Shown here: piece by piece, positions 37,406 through 48,859 of the stretch | Numbering within the stretch: position 1 is the stretch's first letter | Layout of the letters: each line of letters starts with the position of its first letter | NCBI RefSeq assembly: GCF_038502225.1 | Contig: NC_091374.1 | Span: 6,827,538-6,891,537 of the forward strand | Direction: 5' to 3' | Length of the DNA stretch: 64,000 bases | Origin: Cherax quadricarinatus | Lineage: Eukaryota; Arthropoda; Malacostraca; Decapoda; Parastacidae | Notes under the pieces: model-generated | Database searches by the model: none | Seen by the model: the letters and a program-made list of their open reading frames with translations, nothing else | Told to the model about the DNA's origin: nothing | Translations under genes and position numbers: made by a program

Positions 37406-39966
37406 TAATAATAATATTCATGGTGAAGCACTAAACCCATTAGGATCATACACCTCCTTTGAGGGTAGCAAACAACTTGACCATTTTATACTGTTCAAGG
37501 TGCTGCCTTGATACTGATTCTTGATGAACAGAATTTGAGCTACCCTTCCCTTCCTTGAAACAAACTTTATTCTCTCATTCCCCATGCACTGTATGACCCC
37601 TCACATGTTTAAAACTTCCCTTCGATCACAGTAATTCACAAATCTACTTTTAAAAATTTTCGTCAGACTTGGTTTATCTCACATCTTTACTGCTCCTAGT
37701 TAACTAGTAAAGTCTTTTTTTAAACCATCTCTGTTGTAACTCTTAACACATGCAGTGATTACAATGACAACATTCTGCGTGTTCATGTTTATCAATACTG
37801 ACACCTATGTGAAAACGCTGTTGACACTAAAAATGTAAGTGGTAAACATTTCTTGTTTCTCAAACATTTGTTTATTGACAATTAGTGGAAATATTGTTTG
37901 AGAACCTACAATTAGGGAATAGTCTTGCCTATATCCTGATATGAAGAGAAATGGTACAAAATACTGACAACAAAAACCAATGCAGTAGAATGTGATCCTT
38001 TATGGACAATATTTCGTCCATGGAACCACCAACGGGCAAAACCTCGTCAATATCAGTTTCCAACAAAATGTATTGAACTCAAGATTTGAAATATGGTCTT
38101 TTTTCATTAACTCATCAAGAGTAATAATGAATTATAAAACTACTATTAATTACTTAGCAGAAATGGTATGCTACTCTGAAAAAAAAAACTGTTAATAACT
38201 TCAGTGATACAGTATTTCCTGATATGCAAAGCCCATGAGGGTTATTTAGGTCAGTCTATTACCTGTTGCTTGGTCTATGAACAGGTAGTTAGTTATTGCT
38301 AATTCAGTTATAGAAGAACTGTGCACAGGCACTTTTTTAGAGTGCATAACTGCAATAGGATTAAAGGTAAACAATACAAATAAACAGAGTATAAGAATTA
38401 CATTGTAAAACTATGCTTAAAGTGCAAAAACATTTCTCCTTTCATAAATTTGTATGTGTAAAGTAGGTAAATGCTTGGAATATTGCTATTAGGGTCTGTG
38501 GTATTTTGAAGTAGAGGACATAAGGAAGGATTGGTATGCATCACCTTTCCTTTACCTTCCATAACCACAGACACAATACAGTCTTGACATTAAATTAAGA
38601 AAGTCAACAATAAGTTTTTGCTAAATGAAACTATTATATGCCTCAAAAACAAGGTGTCTCAACGAACATGACATTGAGAGTGGAGTGGCTTGTGCATAAA
38701 CCACTTTACTGCTAAGTAGATTTAAAAGAAAGAACTGATAAATAAAATTAATTTTAGCCTATTTTCAGAGAGGTGCACAGGATAATGAAGACCCTGTAAG
38801 CAGGTTACATATAAAGATTCTAAGCAAATGAACATGTAATATTTTTGCCTTACAATTTTTAAGCTGCTCATTTTAAAGCTTACAAAGTTGGTCTACCTCT
38901 AGAATGGTCAACTAGTAACATTTAAAATGATGGTTTACCACAAACTCCCATTAAATACTGCTATAACCCCCCCCCCTTGCCCCACTCTTTTACTGACTGG
39001 ATGAAAACATGTACAGGCATACAGTGTATACAAGTCTTTTCAAATCCTGAGGAAGTTCAAAATTCCCTGTTTTATTTTAAAGACAAAATATATAAAAAAC
39101 ATTTTAAAAAAAGTTTTTATCACTTGCATATAAACACATTTTTCAAGGCATTCCACTCTAAGGAATACAAGTACAAATTCTCAAGTGATGATGTATATGT
39201 ACATATGATGAAGACTAGTTTTACAGTGGTGACTGGGGCAACAAGCCGACAAGTAGGAATAAAGCCACAATACATATCAGGTCTTTATTTAAAACATTTT
39301 GCTCAGGAATGAGCATTACCAAGTCCTGAGTAAGCTCAATCCTTGGTCAGGACTGACCTTGATAAATTACTCACAAAATCAAAATAACACAATTCCAAAC
39401 AAACCACAGAATGGCCAAGATTTGAGCCAATGGCAAGCGAGTCCTGAAGTTTTAGGACTCACTCTCCATGGCCTCAATCTCACCCATTCCAAGGCTGGTT
39501 TTTTTGAGCTTAATAAAGCATAATCCCAAGTTCAACATTTAAAGTAAAAGCTTGATTTGCAATGCGAGTCTTTATGCCTACGGTAATTTTATAATGTATG
39601 TGAATCATTCAAAAATGTATGTCCATGGCCTTGTTTAAATACTATGGGAAAGACTTCAGGTTATGTACAAATCATCTGACTCATGCTAATACTCTGTCAA
39701 CCAAGATGTTGTTGACATCTTGATGATCATGTGAATCATATTTTAGTCTTAATGATGAAAGTAAAACCAATGTTTATTTTAAAAGAGTAATGGTAGTTTA
39801 TGCCAATAACAAAACTTCGAATTATCATGAGCTTATCAAAAACAAGTAAAATATGCAGTTGATATTCACTATAGATGTTAAAATAACACTCTTATAACAC
39901 ACAAAATTCCTAACCACTATTTTCCAAACGTGGTACTGTATTTAAAGCAAACAAGAACCCACATCA
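37406..39966. other. Downstream flank of SERGEF
   Basis: A degraded family B end lies at about 37410-37460. The rest is AT-rich with no supportable gene; the frames at 38977-39523 lack recognisable motifs. SERGEF transcription should end near 39.95 kb if the polyadenylation signal at 39967 is used. Confidence 0.4.
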
Positions 39967-39972
39967 TTTATT
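39967..39972 (-). promoter_or_regulatory. Candidate SERGEF polyadenylation signal
   Basis: AATAAA on the minus strand (TTTATT on plus) lies about 105 bp after the SERGEF stop codon. It is the first canonical hexamer downstream. Confidence 0.5.
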
Positions 39973-40075
39973 AGCTGAATATAAAGCCTCTCAATACACA
40001 CAACACACCCCACTAGAAATGCACAATCTATCATCCAAACTTATCTGAAGTCTCTTCTTGCAGTAAAGAGAAATA

Positions 40076-40328
40076 TTAAAAGAGCTTAACAAGGGCAAAT
40101 GAGTGCCCTGAGCCAGCTCCTATAATTTGTAGGTTTCCTGGAAGCGAAACCCTTGATGGGCGATGAACGTTGGTTGTGGTGCCATCCCCACAGTTCCCAT
40201 GTTCATTCCATCCCCACGTGTAGAGTGAAGTGCTTTCACCAGCACTACCAGTTATTGCAAGATTATGCTCTGATCCACATGCCACACCTCGTATACTGTG
40301 GTTGAGGTTCAAGCAGTTTGGAATATAT
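40076..40328 (-). CDS. SERGEF: SERGEF coding exon 7 (last)
   Basis: Acceptor TGTTGCAG. It encodes [34 protein letters not shown] and [14 protein letters not shown] then TAA. The protein stops right after the final blade. Confidence 0.94.
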
Positions 40329-43300
40329 CTGCAACAGAAAGTAACCTTGCTTAAAAAAAAAATAGATAAAATGTTCCTTTACAGTAGCAAGATACAGTCC
40401 CAAACAGTTTGTGACTTGGTAATGCATAACCTAATAATTATCAGTGATCCTAGGCACCTCTCCATGATACAGTGTATAAGTTAAGCATCCGATATGCAGT
40501 TGCTCAGGCATCCTCTCTCACAACCAATAGTGATGAAAAGGGGATAGCCAAAGCTCAGTTGTGGTTTGAATAAAAATAGCTTGTGTGCTACTTTGATCAC
40601 TGGCAATTCCAGCAAATAACAAATTTCCATAGTCATGAATTTAAACAATAACATCACAGTTTTCAGGCTTTCTTGCTCGTGTTGACTATTCCTCCTGCAC
40701 CAGTGTCCAGCAGTAGTCAGATTTCCCTGATATCTATTCTCCATGATGACTATGTCTTGGTGAAATATTTCACAGTGGGTTCTATTTCACTGCAAGTGTT
40801 GGGGCAAAACTAAATTCAGATTTGTATTCAGCGTACCAAAATTAGTTAAAAAGCATATTTTAAAATGTGAACTGGAGCCTCTGTTGGCCAATGCTATGCA
40901 TGTGTCTGAGTCTGTTTTTATAACTAAAATTTTATTAAAGCCAGTAATTAAAATATTTCACAACCCTTAAGAATGCAAGAGTTACCTGCAACGCTTTCTA
41001 AGAACTTCACTTGCTGCAGTATCTGAGCTGGAATCATCTTTCTCATCTTCTGAAGGTCCAAGTTGACCATAATCTGCTCTGCCCCAAACATAGACAGCAC
41101 CAGATGTCACACCCACTACACAGTGTGTCCAGCCAGCTCGCAGCCATGTTACACGTTCACCACCAAAGTAGTTATGTGGGATTGTCAAGGGACAAGTGAA
41201 GTAGGCCACATTCCTGTTAATTTGTGAAAGCTGTACAGTACAAATAGCAGTGACATTACAACTTAAAAATTATATGGCTAAAACTCCTGCATAACACAAT
41301 TATAGCTCCTACTTAAAGACCCTTTTATTATGACATTTTGATCAATTTTAAAGGAAGCTATGTCAGTCTGAGTAAAAAGGTACATACACAAAAATTATGA
41401 ATTTTTTTTTTTTTTTTTTTTTTTTTTCAACAAATGGGCCGTCAACCACCGAGGCAGTTTATAAAACTACCACAGGCTACATGGCAGCAATACTAAACGG
41501 CAGTCTCCCGTCAAGACAAAGTGAACCAAAGAAGAAAACGCATGCACCATCATTCATTCAAATGCCATATTTCAAGAAGTGTATTGACATCACATTTAGA
41601 CTACCCTCCAATTACAACATCTTCACCCCTTTTCAGAGTGTAACCACTGCCCTTCTGACCTTCAGAACTCTTGTCTGGCTGCTTCCCTGAATCCCTTAAT
41701 AAAAGTTACCTCACTCACATTCCAACAGCACATCCATTAACGAAAACTATTCTACGACAGCAAATACATATCAAAGAACTTTTGATTAGCAATTATTTAA
41801 GATGTACTATAACCCTGCCAACCCCAAATGCAATTAAAAACATAGGAAGTATCCAAAATTTCAACAACAGGGTTGCAGAAACCTAAAAACAAATTTTTAT
41901 CATACCAGTAATGAAATGAATTCAGAGAGCTTTTAAAACAGTCTATAGAAAAAAAAAATGATCACACTGCCTTTAACTGACTCCTGCCTCACTGACTTGT
42001 GGGGTGATGCTGAATGTGGGGCACATTTTAACTGTGTGCCCATGGCATGCTAGATAGAAGTCCATGAGAATGCTAAATAGGAGTGAGTGGAGACGAGTGT
42101 TTTTTATGATGACTTGCTGTTGGAGTGTTATCAACATAACATTTATGAAGGGATTTAGGAAAACAAGTTAGCTGGACTTGGGTTATGGAGATGGGAAGGG
42201 TGGGGCATTTGCAGTTTTGAACTGTAGTATTGGTGCCCCTCTGGCAAGACAGTGATGGTGAAAGTATTTCTTCTTTTTTGGGCCACCCTACCTCAGTGGG
42301 AAACAGCTAAACGTTAAAAAAATGGCTTCTGCTTTTTCACCTTAAGTCTTGGTGCTTTAATTATAATTGCATTTACCCTCAACCTAGAGAAAATAGTCTC
42401 AGCCAATGATTATTGTTGAGAGACATCCATCTTGCAGAGCTCATCTAACTTGATGCTTGTCTGTAGTGCACACAGGGTTCATCACTTCCCAAAGATGCAT
42501 CAATGTATGTGCGTCTAAGTCTCTGAGACAGAAGACTGCTTTAGAATGAGCTCAAGAAAGAAACTCATCTCCGTGTAGCTTCCTTCCATATTCTGGATCC
42601 TGGTATGTCTCATTCACCAACATATCAGTTCAATTTACAAGCTGTTTACATCTGGTTTATCTAATTTGTTTTTGTGGAGTACTGTACTTTCTTTTTCAAT
42701 TTTTTGGTTTACAAGTCATTTTCAATACACGTACACGAGTTTGATGTGGGTGCTATCGGTTTTTACTTATGTTTCCACTGTGTGGCCTTCACCAGCCTGA
42801 CTGGTCAGAGTTAGCCTCAATTAGTGAATGAAGGGCAGAACCTCCACCATGCCCGGTGCTGAATAACCCAATCAGGTTGATCACTTTATGAAATACATTT
42901 CGTTTTAGCATTTCTTAAGAGATTTTACACTTACTGGTAATACTACTACAAAAACCACCGAGTGAGACAAGGAAATAAGACTAGTCCAGATGGCCAGTAC
43001 CTGATGAGCCGAGCTGTGGTTTGTATGTCGCTTTGCGTTCAGCCAACAGTAACAGCCTGGTTGATCAGGCTCTGATTCACCATGTGGCCTGATCACAGAC
43101 TGAGCCAAGGAGGCAGTGATCCCTAAAACCCTCTCCAGGTATATCACATGTGGAAAAAACAGCAAAAACAATAGAGCTTGAATGTTATGCAAATGCCAAT
43201 CTATGTTTTTAAAAAAAGATAATATAAAGATCCTCACCTTGGGTCATGTGCAAGTTGCCCCCATTTGTTATCTCCCCAGGCTAAAACATGGCCCTCAACA

Positions 43301-46300
43301 GTGAGAGCATATGTTGTGCTCTGTCCACACACAACACTTAGAACCTACAGGAAGAATGAAGATGAAATTTGTTAAAATTTTTGAAAAAGGTATCTTTCAA
43401 GATTTGCCTGGCAAATACTGCAAGTGTCATTTAGCTTTACCACTCTGCAAAATGCTTATGTCCATCCGCCAAATTAGAAGTATCGTGTGGACATTCAAAG
43501 GTATTGAGAATGACTTAAAGGAGAAAAAAAAAAGGACATGAGTAAAATACACACACTTGAGTTGTAGCCACACATTATGGAAACACAAAGTAAGATTATA
43601 AACAGGATGGATACCATGATGGTATATGGGGAATCGAGGATGGATTATGTTAGGAGACCTTAAATCTTTTTTAATATGTCCATTTCCTTGGTGGGAAGTT
43701 TCCCGGGAGTAACAAATTATTAGATATACCTGTAGTTATTCTCCATGGGGAAGTGGAACAGAATTCTTCCTCCGTAAGCCATGTGTGTCGTAAGAGGCAA
43801 CTAAAATGCTGGGAGCAAGGGGCTAGTAACCCCTTCTCCTGTATATATTACTAAATTTAAAAGGAGAAACTTTTGTTTTTCCTTTTGGGCCACCCCACCT
43901 CGGTGGGATACGGCTGGTGCGTTGAAAGAAGACGACCTGTAGTTATATAGTTACTACTCATTTTGCACATGGACAACACAATGCTAATATTTCAAATTCA
44001 CAAATTATCTACTTATCACTGTCAATACACAGTATTAACACTTGAAATAGATCAAAATGTGCAAAAATTTCAATTTAATTCTTTAATCAAAATCATGGAT
44101 AACATTAATTTAACTCACTGACCATAAGGTTCATACAGCCCATAACTGAGAATACCAGTACTAGACTCTTACACCAATGAAAGATCTTTATTATAATTCT
44201 TCCATTATGTATTGCTTTCAAGTGTTAGTTGATACAGACTTACCTTTCCCTCGATGTGATCCACAATTCTTGGGGTTGGTTGTAACTTAACTAATTGTCC
44301 TTCACTGTCTATGTGTCCAAGTTGTCCACGATGACCATGGCCCCAGGTATAAACTCTTCCATCCCGTGTTGCAACAGCAGTATGACGCAATCCAGCAGAA
44401 ACACTCACCACATTCGTCAGATCCAAGCAGATAGGAAGGCTTGTGAAAGGCACCTACAGCAAAATTTACTATTATACATTTTATTACAAAATTTAAAAAA
44501 AAAATGCAATATTAAAAGGCATCCCCAAATGTAAAAGGCATAATTAATACACCAACATGGATAAGACAGAAGAGTGCCTCAGTATTTTATATTATTATTT
44601 ATTAACAAACTGGCCGTCTCCCACAAAGGCAGAGTGGTCCAAAAAAGAAAAACTTTCATAATCATTCACTCCATCAGAGGCTCACTTACACTACAGTTAT
44701 AAAACTGCAACATTAACACCCCTCCTTCAGAATGCAGGCACTGTACTTCCCATCTCCAGGACTCAAATCCGGCCTGCCAGTTTCCCTGAATCCCTTCATA
44801 AATGATACCTTGCTCACACTCCAACAGAACGTCAAGTCCTAAAAACCACTTGTCTCCATTTGCTCCTATCTAACATGCTCTCACATGCTTGCTGGAAGTC
44901 CAGGCCCCTTGCATACAAAACCATACCCCCCTCTCTCCAACCTTTCCTAGGCCGACCCCTACCCGGCCTTCCCTCCACTACAGATTTATACACTCTCAAA
45001 ATCGTTCTATTTTGTTCCATCCTCTCTACATGTCCGAACCACCTCAACAACCCCTCCTCAGCCATCTGGATAATAGTTTTGGTAATCCCACACCTTCTTC
45101 TAATTTCCAAACTATGAATTCTCTGCATTATATTCATACCACACATTGCCCTCAGATGTGACATCTCCACTGCCTCCAGGCTTCTCCTTTTTGCAGCATT
45201 CACCACCCATGCTTCACACCCATATAAGAGCATTGAGGGCCTCAGTGTGAGGCCAAAATAAAAGAGTACTCATCCTGTGTTTTGTTTTATCTTCAGGCAA
45301 GTTTTTTTTTTATGCCATTAAAGGGTATGAATACATATTTTATTAAAATTTATACAGGAATTATCAATCTCACCTCATCCTTCGGAAGCCCCAGCTGGCC
45401 ATGACTGTTTGACCCCCAAACCCAGACTTGTCCGGATTGGCTAAGGGCAATAGAGTGAGCCCATCCACATGCAGCACCAATCATATGATGGCCCTCCAAC
45501 CCCCTTATAAGTTGGAAACCTGACACAGCACGCACTTGAGTTCCATCACCAACCTGTTTATAGGCAAGATTAGACAATTATGTATAAAATTTAACAGATA
45601 CAGCAGAATTATATAAATAAAATGAGACTCCACACATAGCACAAGAATCACCTATTTTCATTTAGTTAAATTAGTATACACTAATTTGCTAACTAGATAT
45701 AGTTCCATTACATTAAGGTGATCAATAAAGGTATCCTTAGTCTCCTAGTCTAGTGCGCTCTACATTGCAATATTTTGAGTGTCTTGAATAACTGCAACCA
45801 TCACATCTTCTCAACCCTAATCATTCCTTGGCAGTAATAATGTTGGTGCATAAGTGTTTTAAGCTTCACAATGTGTAGAGGCATTAAAGTTTTTGCCTAG
45901 ATACTTGGGAGAAGAAACAAATAAAAAAATATTTACAATAACTATATAAGTCAGGAAAAATCCTAGAATGGAATTCAATACTGTTCACAAATCTAACAAA
46001 AAAAAAAAAAGAGCATTGTGTATCGCTCTAAGATTTCCTACTATATACCCAAATTGTCACTACTCACATTATACTAAATTAATATAATCATATCTCACCT
46101 ACGATGTATGTGCTTGAGGGTTTATAAGAAAGCTTTCTAAAACAAATAACACAACGAGCTGCCATAAAAATCAGCTCGCACTCAGGATCCAAACATATTT
46201 TTTTTTTATAATCATAACTAAGCGCTAAACCCTTTAGGGTCACACAGCACTGTCCAAACAGAAAAACCTATATAACATAACCATTCGTGTATTCTACTAT

Positions 46301-48859
46301 ATTTACTCAACATTCAGGGGGACAGTGAATACAAATGCTGACCTAGACCTAAAGCTCTTCTTGGAGAGCTCTTTTCAGTCAGCTTGAAACATGAAAGATT
46401 TACACCATATGCCTGGGCAGAGAAGCATCTACTGGAAGCTTGTTATTTTTCAAATAAAGAATGTACAGTACCTGTCCACTGGTATTCCATCCAGCACCAA
46501 AAAGTCTACCCTGAGCAGTGAGTAGGAAGGTGTGACCTCCTCCTCCAACAGCAGTACGTATACAAGGCTCACTTATGTTGTCAGGGAGGTCCTCTACACG
46601 TGTAGGCATAGTCACCTGTATGTTACAATGCATATTAATTAATAAAACACACTAAATTTAAATTTTGATTTCTTTGCATAATATACAATATGTGATTTAT
46701 ATGTAATAAAATATCATTAAGTACAAAGAAAGCCTATACATGTGTACAATATTTGAATACACATAATCAGGAGTGTCTTAAAAAAAATACAAGTGATTCA
46801 AAATCATACATGACATTTTATAGATGGAACATGCTTGTGAAAAGAAATTATTAGTGAATCGAGCAAGCACGAGGAAATATTAATTTCATAGGGAAAGCGC
46901 TAAAATCGTAGGGGTTATATAGGAATACGAAGCAGTCAGCTTTGATCCAAGAAAAGGTAAGTCCAATTCTATGAATCAAGAGCCTTTCAATGGCAATAAG
47001 GCAAATCACCTGAAGGGAAAGATGAAAGAAACCAAGAATGAGACAAAAATGAAAGCAAGAAAATATAGACGTATGTATTGGCCAGATTAATACGTAATAA
47101 TAATAATATCTATTTCTACAAGTACATGTACAAGGTACTGTACAGGTCTAGCTATATAGCATTTCAGGCAAATTAGGTCAATTTTGTCCCAGGATGCGAC
47201 CCACACCAATCGATTAATGCATAAGTACCCATTTTACCGATGGGCGAACAGAGACAGGTGTCTTACAGAAACACATCCTAATGTTTTCCAGCCATACCAG
47301 GAATCGATCCCTGGACCTCAGCATGTGAGCTGAGAGTGCTAGTGATTGAGCTACAGAACAGAATGGGTATAAGTATAAAGTGTAATGTTGCAAAGGCATG
47401 CATGCATGAAAAGGCTTTAGCCATTATCACGCTTCTGTATTAAAGAAGACAGGGTACACCAATGAATTCATATAAAGTCCAATGTTTATTAATAAGTAGG
47501 AAGAATTGTGGTGAACAATGATGAATGCACTCAGAAACCAAAACAATAATGTTTCAATTTATTCATTAATATTTAGAGTTGTAAAATCAAATTACAGTAA
47601 ATGAAGGTACTGGGACAGTGATCCCAGAAATAAATTTATGCACTGTACTGTATACAGCACAGTATTTATTAAAATAAACAAAAGCAAATTCATGTACTCT
47701 ACTGTACATTTAAAATAATTTTCCTATATAGTATAATAGTACCAAGTACAGTGGACCCCCGGTATTCGATGACATCGGTATCCGATAAATCCGGTATTCG
47801 ATACATTTTAACGCAAAAATTTTGCCTCGCTTCTCATTAAAAAACCCGCCACACGCGATTCGTCCAAGACGTGTCCACGTGTGTGCCAGTGTTTACAAGC
47901 CAGCCAGTGTGCTCGCATCTAAGGATACATTCGGTACATTCCATATTATCACAGTGTTTTCGGTGCTTGTTTCTGCAAAATAAGTCACCATGGGCCCCAA
48001 GAAAGCTTCTAGTGCCAACCCTGTGGTAAAAAGGGTGAGACTTAGTATGGAAATTAAGAAAGATTTTGAAGGGTTTGGGGCTAACCCTGAGAAGCCTATG
48101 CCAGTTGTGGAATCCATTGTGCCTACTTCAAAAATTAAGGAAATGTGTGTGCAAAGTGGGTTGAACTGCAAACTTTTATGGATGAAAATCATCCTAACAC
48201 AGCTATTGCAAGCCATGCTGGTGATATTACAATGACAATGTTGTGGCCCATTTTAGACAAATCGTAAAGGAACAGGAGGTACAGAGCTCTATGGACAGAT
48301 TTGTTGTGCGACAGAGGTCCAGTGACTCAAGCTGGTCCTAGTGGCATTAAAAGAAGAAGGGAAGTAACCCCGGAAAAGGACTTGCTACCTCAAGTCCTAA
48401 TGGAAGGGGATTCCCCTTCTAAACAATAAGTCCGACACTCTCCCCTCCTCCCATCCCATCAATCATCACCAGATCTTCATTAAAGGTAAGTGTCATGTAT
48501 TCTATTGTTAATAGAGTACTACTAACTGTGCATGTCTTCTTCAGTTTGTGTGCATTAAACTTAATATTTCATGTGGTAAAAAAAAAATTTTCATACTTTT
48601 GGGTGTCTTGCACGGATTAATTTGATTTCCATTATTTCTTATGGGGAAAATTAATTCGCCTTTCGATAATTTTGGTATACGATGAGCTCTCAGGAACGGA
48701 TTAATATCGAATACCGGGGGTCCACTGTAATTATGTTTTACGTCACTTTAATGATAAATATGGAAAATCAAATAAAACATTTTTACAAACCTGCTCACTG
48801 ACAAAGCCCAGGCCAAGCTGCCCGTGGCTATTTGCTCCCCAGGCATATAAGGCTGTCAT
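40076..48859 (-). CDS. SERGEF: SERGEF: RCC1-repeat guanine nucleotide exchange factor
   Basis: Seven coding exons (48859-48791, 46615-46472, 45553-45374, 44453-44244, 43344-43238, 41213-40986, 40328-40076) join into 1191 bp, or 396 residues plus stop, with GT-AG at every intron. Phases are 0,0,0,0,2,2. The product is a chain of RCC1 beta-propeller repeats, with blade signatures [62 protein letters not shown] and [14 protein letters not shown]. The last two closely resemble the corresponding blades of vertebrate SERGEF (DelGEF). Mammalian SERGEF binds the exocyst subunit Sec5 and modulates secretion. Human SERGEF is about 458 residues; this one lacks most of the tail beyond the last blade. The start ATG (48859) is 11 nt into a first exon with no upstream in-frame alternative that I can identify. 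Ortholog identity is strong; exchange activity in crustaceans is inferred. Confidence 0.93.
40986..41213 (-). CDS. SERGEF: SERGEF coding exon 6
   Basis: 228 bp between acceptor ATTAACAG and donor GTAACT. It carries [20 protein letters not shown] and RADYGQLG, then an acidic insert ([11 protein letters not shown]). Such an insert also separates these blades in vertebrate SERGEF. Confidence 0.94.
41401..41760 (-). pseudogene. LINE 3' remnant in SERGEF intron 5
   Basis: A 27-bp T-run (the poly-A tail of a minus-strand insert) is followed by 'AACAAATGGGCCGTCAACCA' and the landmarks of the 44584-45240 LINE 3' UTR. No frame remains. Confidence 0.6.
42055..42325 (+). pseudogene. LINE 3' remnant in SERGEF intron 5, plus strand
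   Basis: It contains 'GTTGGAGTGTTATCAACATA', 'GACAGTGATGGTGAAAGTAT' and the hairpin block GGGCCACCCTACCTCAGTGGG. This is the same 3' UTR as at 16541-16690. Confidence 0.6.
42985..43150 (+). mobile_element. CR1/L2-like LINE 3' end in SERGEF intron 5
   Basis: It matches the 3' end of the 53565-54113 and 58751-59559 LINE: 'CAACAGTAACAGCCTGGTTG', 'ATCAGGCTCTGATTCACCAT' and a CCTCTCCAGGTATA terminus. It is diverged, and close to exon 5. Confidence 0.7.
43238..43344 (-). CDS. SERGEF: SERGEF coding exon 5
   Basis: 107 bp between acceptor TTCCTGTAG and donor GTGAGG. It encodes [20 protein letters not shown] then [15 protein letters not shown]. It ends in phase 2, completed by the first base of exon 6. 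Confidence 0.9.
43740..43934 (+). mobile_element. SINE-like family A copy in SERGEF intron 4
   Basis: ACCTGTAGTTAT occurs at 43728-43739 and 43935-43946. The 195-bp insert begins TCTCCATGGGGAAGTGGAAC and ends in GTGCGTTGAAAGAAGACG. A perfect 12-bp TSD suggests a relatively recent insertion. Confidence 0.85.
44244..44453 (-). CDS. SERGEF: SERGEF coding exon 4
   Basis: 70 codons between acceptor TGCTGTAG and donor GTAAGT. Visible motifs are [20 protein letters not shown] and [22 protein letters not shown] is a strongly conserved SERGEF blade. Confidence 0.94.
44584..45240 (-). pseudogene. 5'-truncated LINE in SERGEF intron 3 (RT C-terminus)
   Basis: The minus-strand frame 45233-44832 reads [55 protein letters not shown] and [12 protein letters not shown]. 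These are the C-terminal region of LINE reverse transcriptases of RTE or related type. The 3' UTR follows to 44600, ending in the CCACAAAGGCAGAGTGG hairpin block shared with family A, and a TTATTA-rich tail. A weak direct repeat GCCTCAGT at both borders may be the TSD. Confidence 0.75.
45374..45553 (-). CDS. SERGEF: SERGEF coding exon 3
   Basis: 60 codons between acceptor ATAAACAG and donor GTGAGA. The exon includes [20 protein letters not shown] and [15 protein letters not shown]. The LGLG after the preceding GQ is replaced by VGDG. Confidence 0.93.
46203..46255 (-). mobile_element. Family B/LINE 3' end fragment in SERGEF intron 2
   Basis: TTATAATCATAACTAAGCGC and TAAACCCTTTAGGGTCACAC match the tail end of family B. 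Only about 50 bp is present. Confidence 0.5.
46472..46615 (-). CDS. SERGEF: SERGEF coding exon 2
   Basis: 48 codons between acceptor ACATACAG and donor GTACTG. The exon includes [20 protein letters not shown], matching the conserved GGGGH blade start of SERGEF. Confidence 0.92.
46875..47035 (-). mobile_element. Degraded family B copy in SERGEF intron 1
   Basis: The landmarks are in order but diverged: GGGAAAGCGCTAAAATCGTA, GAAGCAGTCAGCTTTGATCC and AATCAAGAGCCTTTCAATGG. Confidence 0.55.
47097..47355 (-). mobile_element. tRNA-Val-like SINE in SERGEF intron 1
   Basis: On the minus strand the head reads TAGCTCAATCACTAGCACTC (A box), a CAC-anticodon-like arm (CAGCTCACATGCTGAGG) and GGGATCGATTCCTGG (B box). 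Then comes a core with GGTGTGGGTCGCATCCTGGG, also present in the SINE at 54114-54400. The 3' end is TAGAAATAGATATTATTATTA. It is tRNA-derived but not a tRNA gene, since the acceptor stem is absent. Confidence 0.7.
47749..48727 (+). mobile_element. Tigger/pogo-like deletion derivative in SERGEF intron 1
   Basis: TA borders lie at 47747-47748 and 48728-48729. The left end CAGTGGACCCCCGGTATTCG and the right end reverse complement CAGTGGACCCCCGGTATTCG are perfect inverted repeats over 20 bp. The interior keeps a small frame related to the 25563-26246 protein. Confidence 0.9.
47990..48235 (+). pseudogene. pogo-like transposase remnant, double deletion
   Basis: The frame begins [20 protein letters not shown], homologous to the N-terminus at 26246. 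It fuses at about residue 24 to [20 protein letters not shown], which corresponds to the KRDFEGFVADPDEPMSVV region of the other copy. Almost the entire helix-turn-helix and the whole nuclease domain are therefore gone. Downstream in another frame is a serine-rich end (RSSDSSW). It is non-functional. Confidence 0.7.
48791..48859 (-). CDS. SERGEF: SERGEF coding exon 1
   Basis: It encodes [20 protein letters not shown] and three more residues, the first RCC1 signature. The donor after CAG is GTTTGT. Phase at the end is 0. The A-rich context (TTGAAAATGAC) suits initiation. Confidence 0.9.
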
